Assembly (NCBI RefSeq): GCF_024813435.1
Contig: NZ_JANAEZ010000001.1
Location: 1,031,472-1,095,471 of the forward strand
Origin: Cognataquiflexum gelatinilyticum
GTDB lineage: Bacteria > Bacteroidota > Bacteroidia > Cytophagales > Cyclobacteriaceae
DNA length: 64,000 nt
Reading direction: 5' to 3'
The translations under genes were made by a program, and so were the position numbers. Below, one piece after another: positions 1-9,397 of the stretch (within the stretch, counting starts at the first letter, position 1; each line of letters starts with the position of its first letter). The notes below the pieces were generated by a model that worked only from the letters and a program-made list of their open reading frames with translations, did no database searches and was not told where the DNA came from.

Positions 1-86
1 GTGCTTACACCAAGAACCAAAATAAAAGCTAAAACAAAACCAAAGACAACCTTTTTTCTGACCAGATATTTTCCTTTCAGCCGCAT
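1..86 (-). CDS. N-terminus of a membrane-anchored protein, possibly a sensor kinase (partial)
   Basis: A minus-strand reading frame opens at an ATG at 86 and leaves the window after 28 codons. It starts with a basic stretch (MRLKGKYLVRKK) followed by one hydrophobic segment (VVFGFVLAFILVLGV), the pattern of a cytoplasmic tip followed by a first membrane helix. An in-frame TGA lies upstream, and AAGGGA precedes the start. The motif resembles the beginning of Bacteroidota sensor histidine kinases with a CHASE3-type sensor, but too little is visible to decide. Being a gene is likely; the kinase identity is a guess. Confidence 0.45.
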   Translation of the reverse strand, partial: MRLKGKYLVRKKVVFGFVLAFILVLGVS

Positions 87-160
87 CAGTCCCTTTTTGG
101 ATCAAAAAAGGCAATAACCGTTCCATATTCTTTTTAAAAAAAATCAGAGAGCGATTTACT

Positions 161-667
161 TTAAACCGGCCTCAACTCGAGATAAGGGACCCACTCCTCG
201 GCATGCCTCTCTGCATATTCTGCCAAAAAATACCCCAAGCTTGGTTTGAAAGGTTGGGTTCTGAGTTGCATACCTGCTTGTTCGGGAGTTTTGTCTCCTT
301 TGTACACATTACATCGGTGGCAGGCTGTCACCAGATTGATCCAATTGGATTTTCCTCCTTTTGATCTTGGCAATACATGGTCCAAAGTAAGCTGTTTTTT
401 AGAACCGCAATATTGGCATTCCTGACTGTCCCTTTTAAAAATGTTGGCCCTATTCAACAAAACTCCCTTGTAGGGGATATTTTTGTATTCGTTCAATCTG
501 ATGACGGCGGGATATTGAAAACTTTTAGTTACAGTCCTGATAGTGAGGTCTTCATAAAAAGTCAGGCAGCTTACTTTTTCCAAATAAGTCAGGATAAATG
601 CCTTTTGAACTGAAACAACGGCAACGGGAGAATGATCAAGATTTAAAACCAAAACACGTTTTTCCAT
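161..667 (-). CDS. HNH endonuclease family protein
   Basis: This is a 168-residue protein with an HNH nuclease domain in its second half. The zinc-binding pairs are C84-x-x-C87 and C116-x-x-C119. The catalytic and metal-binding core is D96-H97 (TLDHVLPRSKGG), N111 and N120. The N-terminal 80 residues form the extension seen in stand-alone bacterial HNH proteins of this size. No toxin, restriction methylase or phage gene is adjacent, so there is no sign that it belongs to a defence island or intron. It lies 55 bp downstream of smpB on the same strand and could be co-transcribed. The biological role of these chromosomal HNH proteins is not established; the domain call is secure. Confidence 0.85.
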   Translation of the reverse strand: MEKRVLVLNLDHSPVAVVSVQKAFILTYLEKVSCLTFYEDLTIRTVTKSFQYPAVIRLNEYKNIPYKGVLLNRANIFKRDSQECQYCGSKKQLTLDHVLPRSKGGKSNWINLVTACHRCNVYKGDKTPEQAGMQLRTQPFKPSLGYFLAEYAERHAEEWVPYLELRPV

Positions 668-722
668 AGTCCACTAATATAAAATCTTTGGTCGGAAAAA
701 CCTGTTGTAGAATTCAAATGTT

Positions 723-1193
723 TTAAAACTTCATTTTTGCAAGTTCTCTTTTCACATCTTTTTCTTTGATATCTTCCCTTTTGTCATGAAGTTTTTTACC
801 CCGGGCCACTGCGATTTCAATTTTTGCCAATCCTTTGTCATTGATAAAAATCCTGATAGGAATGATAGAAAGGCCTTTTTCGGAAAATTTTGTTTCTATT
901 TTTTCCAGTTCTCTTTTGTTCAACAAAAGCTTTCGCTCCCGGACTGCCTCGTGGTTATAACTTGCAGCCATAGAATATGGGGCAATATGCATCTGCTTGA
1001 TGTACAATTCCTCTCTTTGAAAATAACAATATGCTTCTGTAAGCGAAACTTTGCCTTCACGCACAGATTTGATTTCGGTCCCGCTTAAGACAATGCCTGC
1101 TGTATAGGTATCCAGAAACTCAAATTCATGACTTGCCTTTTTGTTCCTGATGTTGATGATTTTATCGAATTTATTCTTTTTGGTTACTGCCAT
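723..1193 (-). CDS. smpB: SsrA-binding protein SmpB
   Basis: A 156-residue protein matching SmpB along its whole length. SmpB binds tmRNA and delivers it to ribosomes stalled on broken mRNA for trans-translation in the cytoplasm. The sequence shows the N-terminal NKKASHEFEFLDTYTAGIVL strand, GTEIKSVR, and the basic C-terminal tail (GKKLHDKREDIKEKD) that folds into a helix in the mRNA channel. The tmRNA gene itself is not in this window. The region just upstream of the start codon (from 1199) is a CA-rich repeat on the coding strand, so this repeat would form its untranslated leader if transcription begins farther upstream. Confidence 0.96.
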   Translation of the reverse strand: MAVTKKNKFDKIINIRNKKASHEFEFLDTYTAGIVLSGTEIKSVREGKVSLTEAYCYFQREELYIKQMHIAPYSMAASYNHEAVRERKLLLNKRELEKIETKFSEKGLSIIPIRIFINDKGLAKIEIAVARGKKLHDKREDIKEKDVKRELAKMKF

Positions 1194-1198
1194 GCTTG

Positions 1199-1300
1199 GT
1201 TCTACTATTTGTGATGCTTGTAGTGGTTGTAATTGTTGTAGTGATTGTAATTGTTATTGAGTTATTTGGTTAATGGTTATTTGGTTAATTGTTGATTAAA
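1199..1300. repeat. CA-rich leader repeat upstream of smpB
   Basis: On the plus strand this segment is built from variants of GTAGTGGTTGTAATTGTT (GTAATTGT at 1229 and 1247) followed by two copies of TTATTTGGTTAAT. Read in the smpB direction it is an A/C-rich leader with ACAATTAC and ACAAC words ending six bases before the start codon. The same composite element recurs at 17.3 kb and 63.5-63.9 kb. Function unknown. Confidence 0.7.
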
Positions 1301-1332
1301 CGACCCTTGAGCAAAGTAGAGGTCGAAGGGCT
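1301..1332 (+). repeat. Hairpin repeat element, copy 1
   Basis: This is a divergent copy of the hairpin family also found at 17.5 kb and 63.6-63.8 kb. The stem is CCCTT (1304-1308) pairing with AAGGG (1326-1330), with the family's CGAAG sequence at the 3' arm. It sits directly after the CA-rich leader repeat, as in the 63.6 kb array. Confidence 0.55.
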
Positions 1333-1369
1333 TGCCTTACGCTTCAGGTATTTGAAACATGAATTTTGA

Positions 1370-1457
1370 CAGTCTATCTCTCTTCTATTTTCTCGCCTCT
1401 TTGCTTCTCGGCTCTCGTCTCTCGGTTCTTGATACTTGACACTTAGTACTTGATACT
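1370..1457. repeat. Low-complexity GAGA/TATCAAG-word spacer between tsaD and smpB
   Basis: Plus-strand text runs through CTCTCGTCTCTCGGTTCTTG and then repeated near-copies of TACTTGATACTTGACACTTA. Similar words (GAGACATGAGA, GAGAAGCAAGA) occupy the gaps at 13.85, 20.87 and 48.15 kb. No reading frame or clear terminator is seen in it. Confidence 0.6.
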
Positions 1458-1461
1458 ATCC

Positions 1462-2466
1462 TCAAATCTTCATCCTCGCTTCTGGCACGACATCCAATCC
1501 GCAAAATTCCCCTTTAAGGTATTTGTAATGTGCCGCCATGGCAATCATAGCTGCGTTATCAGTACAGTATTCGAATTTTGGAACAAATACTTTCCAACCA
1601 AATTTGGCAGAAAGTTGTGTCAATTCCTCTCTTAATCCGGAATTCGCCGACACCCCACCGGCAATTGCGATTTCCTTGATTTTATGTTCTTTGGCTGCTT
1701 TTATCAGTTTTTGGGTAAGCATTTTGATCAGGGTAAATTGGACAGAGGCACAGATATCGTTAAGATTTTCGCTGATGAAATCCGGGTTTTCTTTGAGATT
1801 GTCCCGAAGGAAATAAAGAACCGCAGTTTTGATACCTGAGAATGAAAAGCTTAACTCAGGCATATCAGAAACAGGGAATTTGAAAGCTTTTGGATTGCCT
1901 GTTTTTGCAAATTTGTCGATCAACGGCCCGCCAGGGTAAGGTAGCCCAAGGAGTTTGGCGGTTTTGTCAAATGCTTCACCCACAGCATCGTCTGTCGTCT
2001 CTCCTATCACTTCCATTTCCAGATAGTTCTTGACCAAGACCAATTGGGTATGCCCACCACTTACAGTCAGACAAATAAATGGAAATGAAGGTTTTGGTTC
2101 TTCGATGAAATGGGCTAAAATATGCGCCTGCATGTGGTTGACATCTATCAATGGTATCCCCAAAGCAAATGCAAGCGATTTGGCAAACGACACTCCGACC
2201 AACAACGAGCCCATCAATCCCGGCCCACGGGTAAAGGCAATAGCTGAAAGTTCCTCTTTACTAATTCCTGATGAGGCTATTGCTTCATGGACTACGGGAA
2301 TAAGGTGCTGTTGGTGGGCACGAGAGGCAAGTTCAGGAACTACACCCCCATATTTTTCGTGTACCGATTGCGTGGCGATGATATTATTGAGTATTTTGCC
2401 ATCAGAAATGACCGCTGCCGACGTTTCATCACAAGATGATTCAATAGCCAGAATATTTATCTTCAT
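1462..2466 (-). CDS. tsaD: tRNA N6-adenosine threonylcarbamoyltransferase TsaD
   Basis: A 334-residue TsaD (Kae1/YgjD family) that transfers the threonylcarbamoyl group from its AMP derivative to A37 of ANN-reading tRNAs. The N-terminal ATPase-fold signature IESSCDETSAA, the metal-binding HMQAH motif near residue 110, TVSGGHTQL and the C-terminal CTDNAAMIA are all present. Length is typical. It diverges from tamB with only 12 bp between the start codons, so their promoters must overlap the opposite coding region. Partners TsaB, TsaC and TsaE are not in the window. Confidence 0.97.
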   Translation of the reverse strand: MKINILAIESSCDETSAAVISDGKILNNIIATQSVHEKYGGVVPELASRAHQQHLIPVVHEAIASSGISKEELSAIAFTRGPGLMGSLLVGVSFAKSLAFALGIPLIDVNHMQAHILAHFIEEPKPSFPFICLTVSGGHTQLVLVKNYLEMEVIGETTDDAVGEAFDKTAKLLGLPYPGGPLIDKFAKTGNPKAFKFPVSDMPELSFSFSGIKTAVLYFLRDNLKENPDFISENLNDICASVQFTLIKMLTQKLIKAAKEHKIKEIAIAGGVSANSGLREELTQLSAKFGWKVFVPKFEYCTDNAAMIAMAAHYKYLKGEFCGLDVVPEARMKI

Positions 2467-2478
2467 TTCGCTTGCCTC

Positions 2479-5400
2479 TTGGAAAAGAACCCCAAAGTTA
2501 CGGAAAAATTACTGAAAGCCTTAAGGGTCGTCTTCAGGTTGGTTCTTTTACTTTTTCTGGCATTTTTTCTTCTGGTGATCGCATTGCAGATCCCTGCAGT
2601 CCAAACCAGAATCACAAAATCATTCACCTCTTACCTCAGTAAAAACACCGGATTCGAAACCAGTATTGCCAAAGTGCGGATCAGGTGGTGGGATGCTATC
2701 AGCCTTCAGGATGTACTCATCTATGACCATCATGACAGTTTGATGGTAGATTTAAAGGATGTTTACATAGATTTTTCAATTTCGGGACTCTTAAACAGTG
2801 AGAACCCCGGACTGGACCAGGTCAAACTGGAAAGGGGAAATGTAAGGTTACTCTTCCACCCCGAAGAAGATTTTATCAACATTGCAGAATTTTTTTATCA
2901 AATCAACCTCCTGTTTCCAAGTGGGCCAAAGGATCCAAACCAAAAAGCTTCAAGGTTTGATATCGGTAATGTCAGCCTCAAAGAGACTTCATTGGACATC
3001 ATCAATTATGGAAGTATTCCTATCGAAAGCGGTTTTGATTTTAATAAACTTCAGTTTAGAGATCTTATAGCTGATGCCGACGACTTTTATTTCCAAGGTC
3101 AGACGATAGGGATAAAGGTGAATTACTTTAGAGGTTTGGAATCCACTTCAGGACTAGTATTCCAACAGCTGAAGACTGATTTTACATACAGTCCTACCTT
3201 CATGGAATTTGATGACTTGTTTTTGAGATCCAATGATACCGAAATCAAGGACTACCTCAAATTCAGTTACACATCCACAAAAGGACTTTCGAACTTCATC
3301 CATGAAGTCAATATTTTAGCAAGGTTGGATGAGGCGGCTCTGGATATTCAGGATTTGAAGTATTTTACTGAAGGGCTAAACAACATCGAGGACAGGATAT
3401 TTATCAGCGGAGAAATCGAAGGTACCGTAGATGACCTTGCCTCTGATGAGCTTCTCATCAGATTTGGGGAAAAAAGTGCACTTTTTGGAAAATTCAAAAT
3501 CGATGGCTTACCCAATATCGACAGTACATTCTTTGAGATGTCGCTGATGAACTCAGTGCTGAACAGCAACGATCTTTCTCCCTATATCGGCGAAAATGCC
3601 AGAAAGGAAATCAACAAATTCAGAGATGTCCGTTTTGACACTGACTTTTCAGGATATCTCAATTATTTTACTGCAAACGGAAATTTCAGAACCGGCATCG
3701 GGAATATCATCGGCCGCCTCAGTTATAAAACAGAAAAAGGTCAACCTACCTACACTGGCAGGCTTCAGCTTGAAAACCTTGATATAGGTGTATTGGTCGA
3801 AGATCCTGAAAGATTTCAAAAAGTAACCATGACAGGACAGGTCAAGGGGACAGGATTGACTTTGGAAACAGCCCTACTTCAAGTAGATGCTGATATCAAA
3901 AGCGCAGGGATCAATGGCTATAATTACGCCAATATTGTGACTGACGCCACCTATGGCAAAGATTTGTTTCGTGGAAACATTAAAGTAGATGACCCCAATC
4001 TCAAAGGAGAGCTCAGTGGAGTTTTGGATGTCCGGGAGGGAAAAGACTCCATTAGAATGACGGTTAAGGTTGACACCGCATTCCTGAAAGAATTGAAATT
4101 TTTGGACAAAGATACCTTTGTCAGCGGAAAAATAGTAATTGATACCAAAGGTGTAACCTTGGATAATATTGAAGGAATCGCAAGGTTCAGTGATGTGGAT
4201 CTCAGCTATGAGGGAAGAAATCTATTTGTGGACAATTTCTATTTCCAATCTTTATACACAGACGAATCAAGGCTCATCTCACTGAATTCTGATTTGCTTG
4301 TAGCAGGCATCCAAGGAAATTTCAAAGTGAGGCAACTCCTCGACGATATACAGAATTTAAGTCAGCAATATTTTTCAATTCTGACAAATTCTGAAGAAAA
4401 AATTGCATTGAGAGCAGATGCTAACGAGGAACCATATAACATCGACCTCAACCTGAAATTTATTGACATCAACCCCATCATCAACCTTCTGGAGCCTAGG
4501 GCTTCGATATCTAAAAACACAATCATTGAAGGGGCTTTTTACCAGACCCCGGACAATACAATTTTCAACTTTTTCTCCAGTATCGATACCATTTATTATG
4601 ATGGAAATTTCCTTTATGATACCAATTTGGATTTTAATACTTCCAAACTGATCAATAGCTCAGACGTCCTGGCCTCCTTTTATATTTTCTCCAAAAAACA
4701 GGAACTCAACACTGGTCTAAAATTCAACAACCTTGCGATAGAGGCCATATGGAATGAATCAAGTATTGATTTCAGGTATGACCAAGATCAATTGGAAACA
4801 GGAAGCTATGTCCGGGTCAAAAACGATATCACCATTTATCCGGATCATACGACAGTAGTATTTGAGCCTTCAGAACTTAAAATTCTTGATAAAACATGGA
4901 ATTTTGATCCAGAAAACAGCATCTATATAGCCCAAAAATCTTTTCTTTTTGACAACATCAAACTCTTTAATGAGGATCAGTTCATAGCGCTCAACGGAAC
5001 CATTTCCCCAAATCCCAATGAAATGCTCGGTTTGGAAATCCACAATGTCAACCTTGATTTTTTCAACACACTCAGCACGAAAGAATTCAAAGGGCTTGCA
5101 AACGGGAATTTTGGATTCACAGATTTCTATGGTGCTATTGGTATCAACGGACAGGTGAATATTGATGAATTGAATATCAATAACTTTTTGGTGGGGAACA
5201 TCGATGCCGCCACATTCATCGCAGATAAGGTAATCAATGTCGAAATCAATAATATCAGGAACGGTAAAAATGTGATCGCCATAAATGGAATTTTAGGAAG
5301 TACGGATGACCAACTTGACCTGAATGCCAAATTGAATGAGGCGGATTTGTCTGTTTTGGAGCCTTTTCTATCCAACTATATCACCAGAATGGGAGGTACT

Positions 5401-7098
5401 GTTTCAGGTGATTTTGACATTGGTGGATCCTTGGCATTTCCTGTTGTGATGGGGAGTGGAATCGTCACAGGAGGCACACTACTCGTCAACTATCTTAAAA
5501 CCCAATACACTGTCGATGGCAATCTGATTTTCAATACCAATGAAATCAGCTTCAAAGAACTTACAGTAAGAGATATCAATGGAAACCGGGCAAGGATGCG
5601 GGGCGGTATTTCACACGATTATTTTTCGGATTTTATCCTGGATATTTCTTCCAACTTGGAAAATTTCCAAGTTCTCAACACAGGCTCCAAAGACAATGAC
5701 CAGTTTTATGGTACTGCCTATGCGACCGGGAACCTTAATATTTTTGGCGCAGCCAATAACCTGGATATTACTGCAAGAGCGACTTCGCAGAAAAACACGA
5801 GAATATTTATTCCTTTAGGATCTAAAAGCTATGAAGCCCAAGAGGACTTTATCAAAATCATTAATGTCCGTGATACGGCAAGGGTAATATCCTTAGAGGA
5901 AACTGTCGAAAAACTTGACATCAACAATGTGCGGATGAATTTCACCTTTGATGTGACGCCTGATGCCTACACCGAAATTCAGATCGATCCTAGGACAGGG
6001 GAAACCATTCAAGGTAGAGGAAAGGGTGTGCTGACGATGAACATTGATACCCAAGGTAATTTTTCGATGTCGGGCAACTATGAAATCACTGAAGCCAAAT
6101 ACAATTTTTCGTTGTATAACATCCTGAGAAAGGAATTTATCGTGCAGCCCGGTGGTAGGATTTCATGGTTTGGAGATCCCTATGAAGGCATCATGGACAT
6201 CAATGCCTATTATTTGGAAAGTGTATCACTCCAAAGCCTTCAGACCAATCAAAATGCAGCTTTGGAAGATCCTGCCATGCGGCGGAGATTCCCTCTTAAG
6301 GTCCTGATGAACCTGAAAGGTCAGATTCTTTCTCCTGAGATTACTTTCAATTTTGACTTTGCGGAATTTCCTACAGAAGGAAACATCCAAACTTACATCT
6401 CAGCATTCCAAAACAGAATAGCAAATGATGAGCAAGAAAAAAACAGGCAGGTTTTTTCAGTCATCATGATGCGGTCGCTATCTCCTGAAGGCCAGTTCAG
6501 CGGCGTCAGCAACATCGCCACGTCTAACCTGAGTCAGCTGCTTTCTTCCCAACTCAACAGCTTTATCGCACAGGTGGATCAAAACCTAGAGGTCGACATA
6601 GACCTGGCCAACCTAGACCAAAGTGCACTTGAGACTTTCCAGCTAAGGGTAGCCTATACTTTTTTGGATGGAAGACTGAGAGTCACCAGGGACGGAGGAT
6701 TTACCGATTTGCAGGGCAATGCAGACCTAAACAGTATAGCAGGAGATTGGCAAGCCGAATACCTTGTCACGCAAGATGGGCGGTATAGGGTCCGGGTGTA
6801 TAACAGAAATAATTTCAATACCTTCACTTCCCTTTCCCTTGCAAGGAATGTGGCGACATACGGGGTCTCCGTTTCCCAAAACCTTTCTTTCAATACCTTT
6901 GGTGAGCTTTGGGACAGAATCAGAAACAAAGAAAATCAACGCCTCAGGATCAATGATCAAGATGATTTTTTGAGATACAATGATGGCAAAGAAAATTGGA
7001 CACCAATTCCTTTGGACAGCCTGGAAAGGAAGGTAAGCCCTTTGGATTATCAGATGGATCTTCCTGTAAAAAATACGCCAAAAGGGAAGCAAGATTAA
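2479..7098 (+). CDS. tamB: Translocation and assembly module protein TamB
   Basis: A 1539-residue protein of the AsmA/TamB (DUF490) family, which spans the periplasm as a long lipid-binding groove linking inner and outer membranes. Residues about 10-33 are one membrane helix (LVLLLFLAFFLLVIALQI) and the rest is repetitive beta-strand sequence. The conserved TamB C-terminal region lies at about residues 1100-1500 and includes GGRISWFGDPYEG near 1230. The start is TTG at 2479: there is an in-frame stop at 2437-2439 and no ATG between it and the membrane helix. The TamA-like partner in this window is the barrel protein at 40.9 kb, which is not linked. Large TamB genes of this kind are normal in Bacteroidota. 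Confidence 0.9.
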   Translation: MEKNPKVTEKLLKALRVVFRLVLLLFLAFFLLVIALQIPAVQTRITKSFTSYLSKNTGFETSIAKVRIRWWDAISLQDVLIYDHHDSLMVDLKDVYIDFSISGLLNSENPGLDQVKLERGNVRLLFHPEEDFINIAEFFYQINLLFPSGPKDPNQKASRFDIGNVSLKETSLDIINYGSIPIESGFDFNKLQFRDLIADADDFYFQGQTIGIKVNYFRGLESTSGLVFQQLKTDFTYSPTFMEFDDLFLRSNDTEIKDYLKFSYTSTKGLSNFIHEVNILARLDEAALDIQDLKYFTEGLNNIEDRIFISGEIEGTVDDLASDELLIRFGEKSALFGKFKIDGLPNIDSTFFEMSLMNSVLNSNDLSPYIGENARKEINKFRDVRFDTDFSGYLNYFTANGNFRTGIGNIIGRLSYKTEKGQPTYTGRLQLENLDIGVLVEDPERFQKVTMTGQVKGTGLTLETALLQVDADIKSAGINGYNYANIVTDATYGKDLFRGNIKVDDPNLKGELSGVLDVREGKDSIRMTVKVDTAFLKELKFLDKDTFVSGKIVIDTKGVTLDNIEGIARFSDVDLSYEGRNLFVDNFYFQSLYTDESRLISLNSDLLVAGIQGNFKVRQLLDDIQNLSQQYFSILTNSEEKIALRADANEEPYNIDLNLKFIDINPIINLLEPRASISKNTIIEGAFYQTPDNTIFNFFSSIDTIYYDGNFLYDTNLDFNTSKLINSSDVLASFYIFSKKQELNTGLKFNNLAIEAIWNESSIDFRYDQDQLETGSYVRVKNDITIYPDHTTVVFEPSELKILDKTWNFDPENSIYIAQKSFLFDNIKLFNEDQFIALNGTISPNPNEMLGLEIHNVNLDFFNTLSTKEFKGLANGNFGFTDFYGAIGINGQVNIDELNINNFLVGNIDAATFIADKVINVEINNIRNGKNVIAINGILGSTDDQLDLNAKLNEADLSVLEPFLSNYITRMGGTVSGDFDIGGSLAFPVVMGSGIVTGGTLLVNYLKTQYTVDGNLIFNTNEISFKELTVRDINGNRARMRGGISHDYFSDFILDISSNLENFQVLNTGSKDNDQFYGTAYATGNLNIFGAANNLDITARATSQKNTRIFIPLGSKSYEAQEDFIKIINVRDTARVISLEETVEKLDINNVRMNFTFDVTPDAYTEIQIDPRTGETIQGRGKGVLTMNIDTQGNFSMSGNYEITEAKYNFSLYNILRKEFIVQPGGRISWFGDPYEGIMDINAYYLESVSLQSLQTNQNAALEDPAMRRRFPLKVLMNLKGQILSPEITFNFDFAEFPTEGNIQTYISAFQNRIANDEQEKNRQVFSVIMMRSLSPEGQFSGVSNIATSNLSQLLSSQLNSFIAQVDQNLEVDIDLANLDQSALETFQLRVAYTFLDGRLRVTRDGGFTDLQGNADLNSIAGDWQAEYLVTQDGRYRVRVYNRNNFNTFTSLSLARNVATYGVSVSQNLSFNTFGELWDRIRNKENQRLRINDQDDFLRYNDGKENWTPIPLDSLERKVSPLDYQMDLPVKNTPKGKQD

Positions 7099-7145
7099 AA
7101 CAATTTTGCCTGCAGGATATTGATACCTGAAATGAAACAAACAGT

Positions 7146-8447
7146 ATGGAAAAAATCAGCCTATTTTGGTTCAGAAGGGATCTGAGACTCGAGGACAACA
7201 CAGGCCTGTATTATGCCTATTCACAGGAAAAAAATGTGCTGCCGCTATTCATCTTTGACAGGGATATTTTGGACAAACTTGATGACAAAAAAGATGCTCG
7301 GGTAGAATTTATCCATTCCCAAATCTTAAAATTGAGCGAATCCCTGAAGGAATTCGGAAGTTCAATCTTGGTCAAATACGGTAAACCGATTGAGATTTAC
7401 AGGGAGTTACTCGGCGAATATGACATCCAAAATGTCTATACCAACCGGGACTATGAACCCTATGCCAAAGAAAGGGACCAAGCCATCAAGGATTTGTTAA
7501 AAGAAAAAGGAATCCAGTTCTTGGATTTCAAAGATCAGGTCATCTTTGAAAAGGAAGAAATCGTCAATGGAAGCGGGGAATTTTACAAAGTCTTCACCCC
7601 TTACAGCAAGGTTTGGCTGGAAAAATTCAGCAAAGCATCCATTCAACTTCTTAACCTTGATACCAAAAAGAACAATTTTCACCAGACTTCTCCCCTGCCT
7701 GTTCCGACCTTGGAAGAAATGGGTTTTGAGAAATCAGACATCCAAATCCCTCCTCTTGAAATTGACAAACCCCTGATCCAGAAATACGATTCTCAAAGAA
7801 ATTTTCCCGGAATAAAGGGAACATCCAGATTGGGAATTCATTTAAGATTTGGTACCATCAGTGTAAGGAAACTTGCTTTGGAGGCTTCAAAGCTCAATGA
7901 TACCTTCCTCAACGAATTGATCTGGAGGGAATTTTACATGATGATCCTCCATCATAATCCCCAAGTGACCGAGCATGCTTTCAAGCCGAAATACGACCAT
8001 ATTCCTTGGCGGACAGATGAAGGTGATTTTGAAAAGTGGTGCCAAGGAATGACCGGATATCCGATCGTAGATGCAGGTATGAGGGAACTCAACGCTACCG
8101 GATTTATGCACAATAGGGTAAGGATGATTGTAGCGAGTTTTCTTACCAAGCATCTTTTGATTGATTGGCGATGGGGAGAAGCGTACTTTGCAAAAAAATT
8201 ACTCGACTTTGAACTGTCTTCTAACAACGGGGGTTGGCAATGGGCTGCAGGGACAGGGACTGATGCCCAGCCATATTTCAGGGTATTCAATCCCGAATCC
8301 CAAACCGAGAAGTTTGACAAAGACCTTCAATACATCAAAAAATGGGTGCCCGAATACGGGACATCCGCTTATCCAGAATCTATGGTCGACCACAAATTCG
8401 CAAGAGAAAGGGCCATAGAAACATACAAAACCGCATTGAACACATGA
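7146..8447 (+). CDS. phrB: Deoxyribodipyrimidine photolyase (cryptochrome/photolyase family)
   Basis: A 433-residue class I photolyase, which uses FAD and blue light to reverse cyclobutane pyrimidine dimers. The N-terminal antenna domain begins with LFWFRRDLRLEDN. The FAD-binding domain shows TSRLGIHLRFGTIS, FLNELIWREFY, GYPIVDAGMREL, TGFMHNRVRM and NNGGWQWAAGTGTDAQPYFR. The tryptophans expected for electron transfer appear within the last motifs. It overlaps the next gene by four bases (ATGA at 8444-8447), so the two are probably translationally coupled. A CPD photolyase is the most likely role; a cryptochrome function cannot be excluded from sequence alone. Confidence 0.93.
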   Translation: MEKISLFWFRRDLRLEDNTGLYYAYSQEKNVLPLFIFDRDILDKLDDKKDARVEFIHSQILKLSESLKEFGSSILVKYGKPIEIYRELLGEYDIQNVYTNRDYEPYAKERDQAIKDLLKEKGIQFLDFKDQVIFEKEEIVNGSGEFYKVFTPYSKVWLEKFSKASIQLLNLDTKKNNFHQTSPLPVPTLEEMGFEKSDIQIPPLEIDKPLIQKYDSQRNFPGIKGTSRLGIHLRFGTISVRKLALEASKLNDTFLNELIWREFYMMILHHNPQVTEHAFKPKYDHIPWRTDEGDFEKWCQGMTGYPIVDAGMRELNATGFMHNRVRMIVASFLTKHLLIDWRWGEAYFAKKLLDFELSSNNGGWQWAAGTGTDAQPYFRVFNPESQTEKFDKDLQYIKKWVPEYGTSAYPESMVDHKFARERAIETYKTALNT

Positions 8448-9394
8448 ACATAGGAGACAAAGTCCGTTTGCTTCACGGCAACGAATCAGGAGTAATTGTA
8501 AAAATATCCGGGAGCGGAAGAGTGGAAGTGGAGATAGAAGACGGGTTCCGGATTCCTGCCATGAAAAACGAGATCGTTGTCATTTCCAGTGCCGAGAAGC
8601 AATATTTTGGCGAGTCCAAAGAAGCCGTAACAGACCAGCCAAGTTCATTCTCCAAGGTCAAAACCTCCAAAGAAGGCGGTCTTTTCCTAGCCTATATCCC
8701 ACTCAACGACAAAGACCACAGCATTTACATCAGCAACAATACTGACCGTGATTATATCCTGATGGCTACGGAAGTCTATGGCAGCAATGGTCAAACCATT
8801 TTTGCAGGGATGCTCAAAAAGAAAACTACCCAAAAACTGGGAGAAAAATCCATACATGATTTTGAGGAGTGGCCGATGCTTTTGGTCCAGTTTTTCCCCA
8901 TTCATTCCAAGATAGAAAATATGGAACCATCTTTCGAGAGAAGAGTCAAATTCAAAGCTTCTTCCTTTTTCAAAAGCCGGGGTACTGCTCCAATTTTGGA
9001 CAAAAGTGGCTATGTATTCAAACTTTCTGATCAAACCAAAGAAATAGATATTCAAAAATTGAACGAACAGCTCAATACCGAAAAAACCATTCCTGTATTG
9101 AAGTTTCAAAAGCCTCCTAGAGAAATCGACCTTCACATTGAGCAGCTTACCAAAGATTTCTCGATGATGAGCAACGGTGAAATGGTTCGCCTTCAGATGG
9201 AAACCTTCGAAAAAAACCTCAATTACGCCATCGCTTCAGGAATGGATGAAATCACCTTTATCCACGGCATCGGCAACGGCGTACTCCGAAAAGAAATCCA
9301 CAAGTATTTGAGTCATTTAGGAAATATTAAGTATTTTCAGGACACACAAAAAAGCCGGTTTGGATACGGCGCTACATTGGTCAGAATCTCTTAA
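8444..9394 (+). CDS. DUF2027 and Smr domain protein
   Basis: A 316-residue protein with an N-terminal DUF2027 region (MNIGDKVRLLHGNESGVIVK onward) and a C-terminal Smr domain at about residues 235-316. The Smr hallmarks are EIDLHIEQLT and FIHGIGNGVLRKEIHKYL. Smr domains of the MutS2 C-terminus are nucleases or nucleic-acid-binding modules, active in ribosome rescue or recombination in other families. The exact role of this Bacteroidota architecture is not known. The ATG at 8444 overlaps the photolyase stop and is preferred over a longer in-frame extension, because that extension lies wholly inside the photolyase gene and the domain begins here. Confidence 0.88.
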   Translation: MNIGDKVRLLHGNESGVIVKISGSGRVEVEIEDGFRIPAMKNEIVVISSAEKQYFGESKEAVTDQPSSFSKVKTSKEGGLFLAYIPLNDKDHSIYISNNTDRDYILMATEVYGSNGQTIFAGMLKKKTTQKLGEKSIHDFEEWPMLLVQFFPIHSKIENMEPSFERRVKFKASSFFKSRGTAPILDKSGYVFKLSDQTKEIDIQKLNEQLNTEKTIPVLKFQKPPREIDLHIEQLTKDFSMMSNGEMVRLQMETFEKNLNYAIASGMDEITFIHGIGNGVLRKEIHKYLSHLGNIKYFQDTQKSRFGYGATLVRIS

Positions 9395-9397
9395 GCC

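Noticed and set aside
161..667. HNH gene as part of a restriction system, intron or prophage
   Set aside because: Neighbours are smpB and an unrelated membrane protein; no methylase, integrase or phage gene.
786..1088. Plus-strand frame antisense to smpB
   Set aside because: A shadow of smpB; the opposite strand encodes a full-length conserved SmpB.
6727..7140. Minus-strand reading frames opposite the end of tamB
   Set aside because: They lie wholly or almost wholly inside tamB and show no domain, signal or coding bias of their own.
8342..8443. 34-residue N-terminal extension of the DUF2027-Smr protein
   Set aside because: It lies entirely within the photolyase gene; the ATG at 8444 in an ATGA overlap begins the conserved domain.
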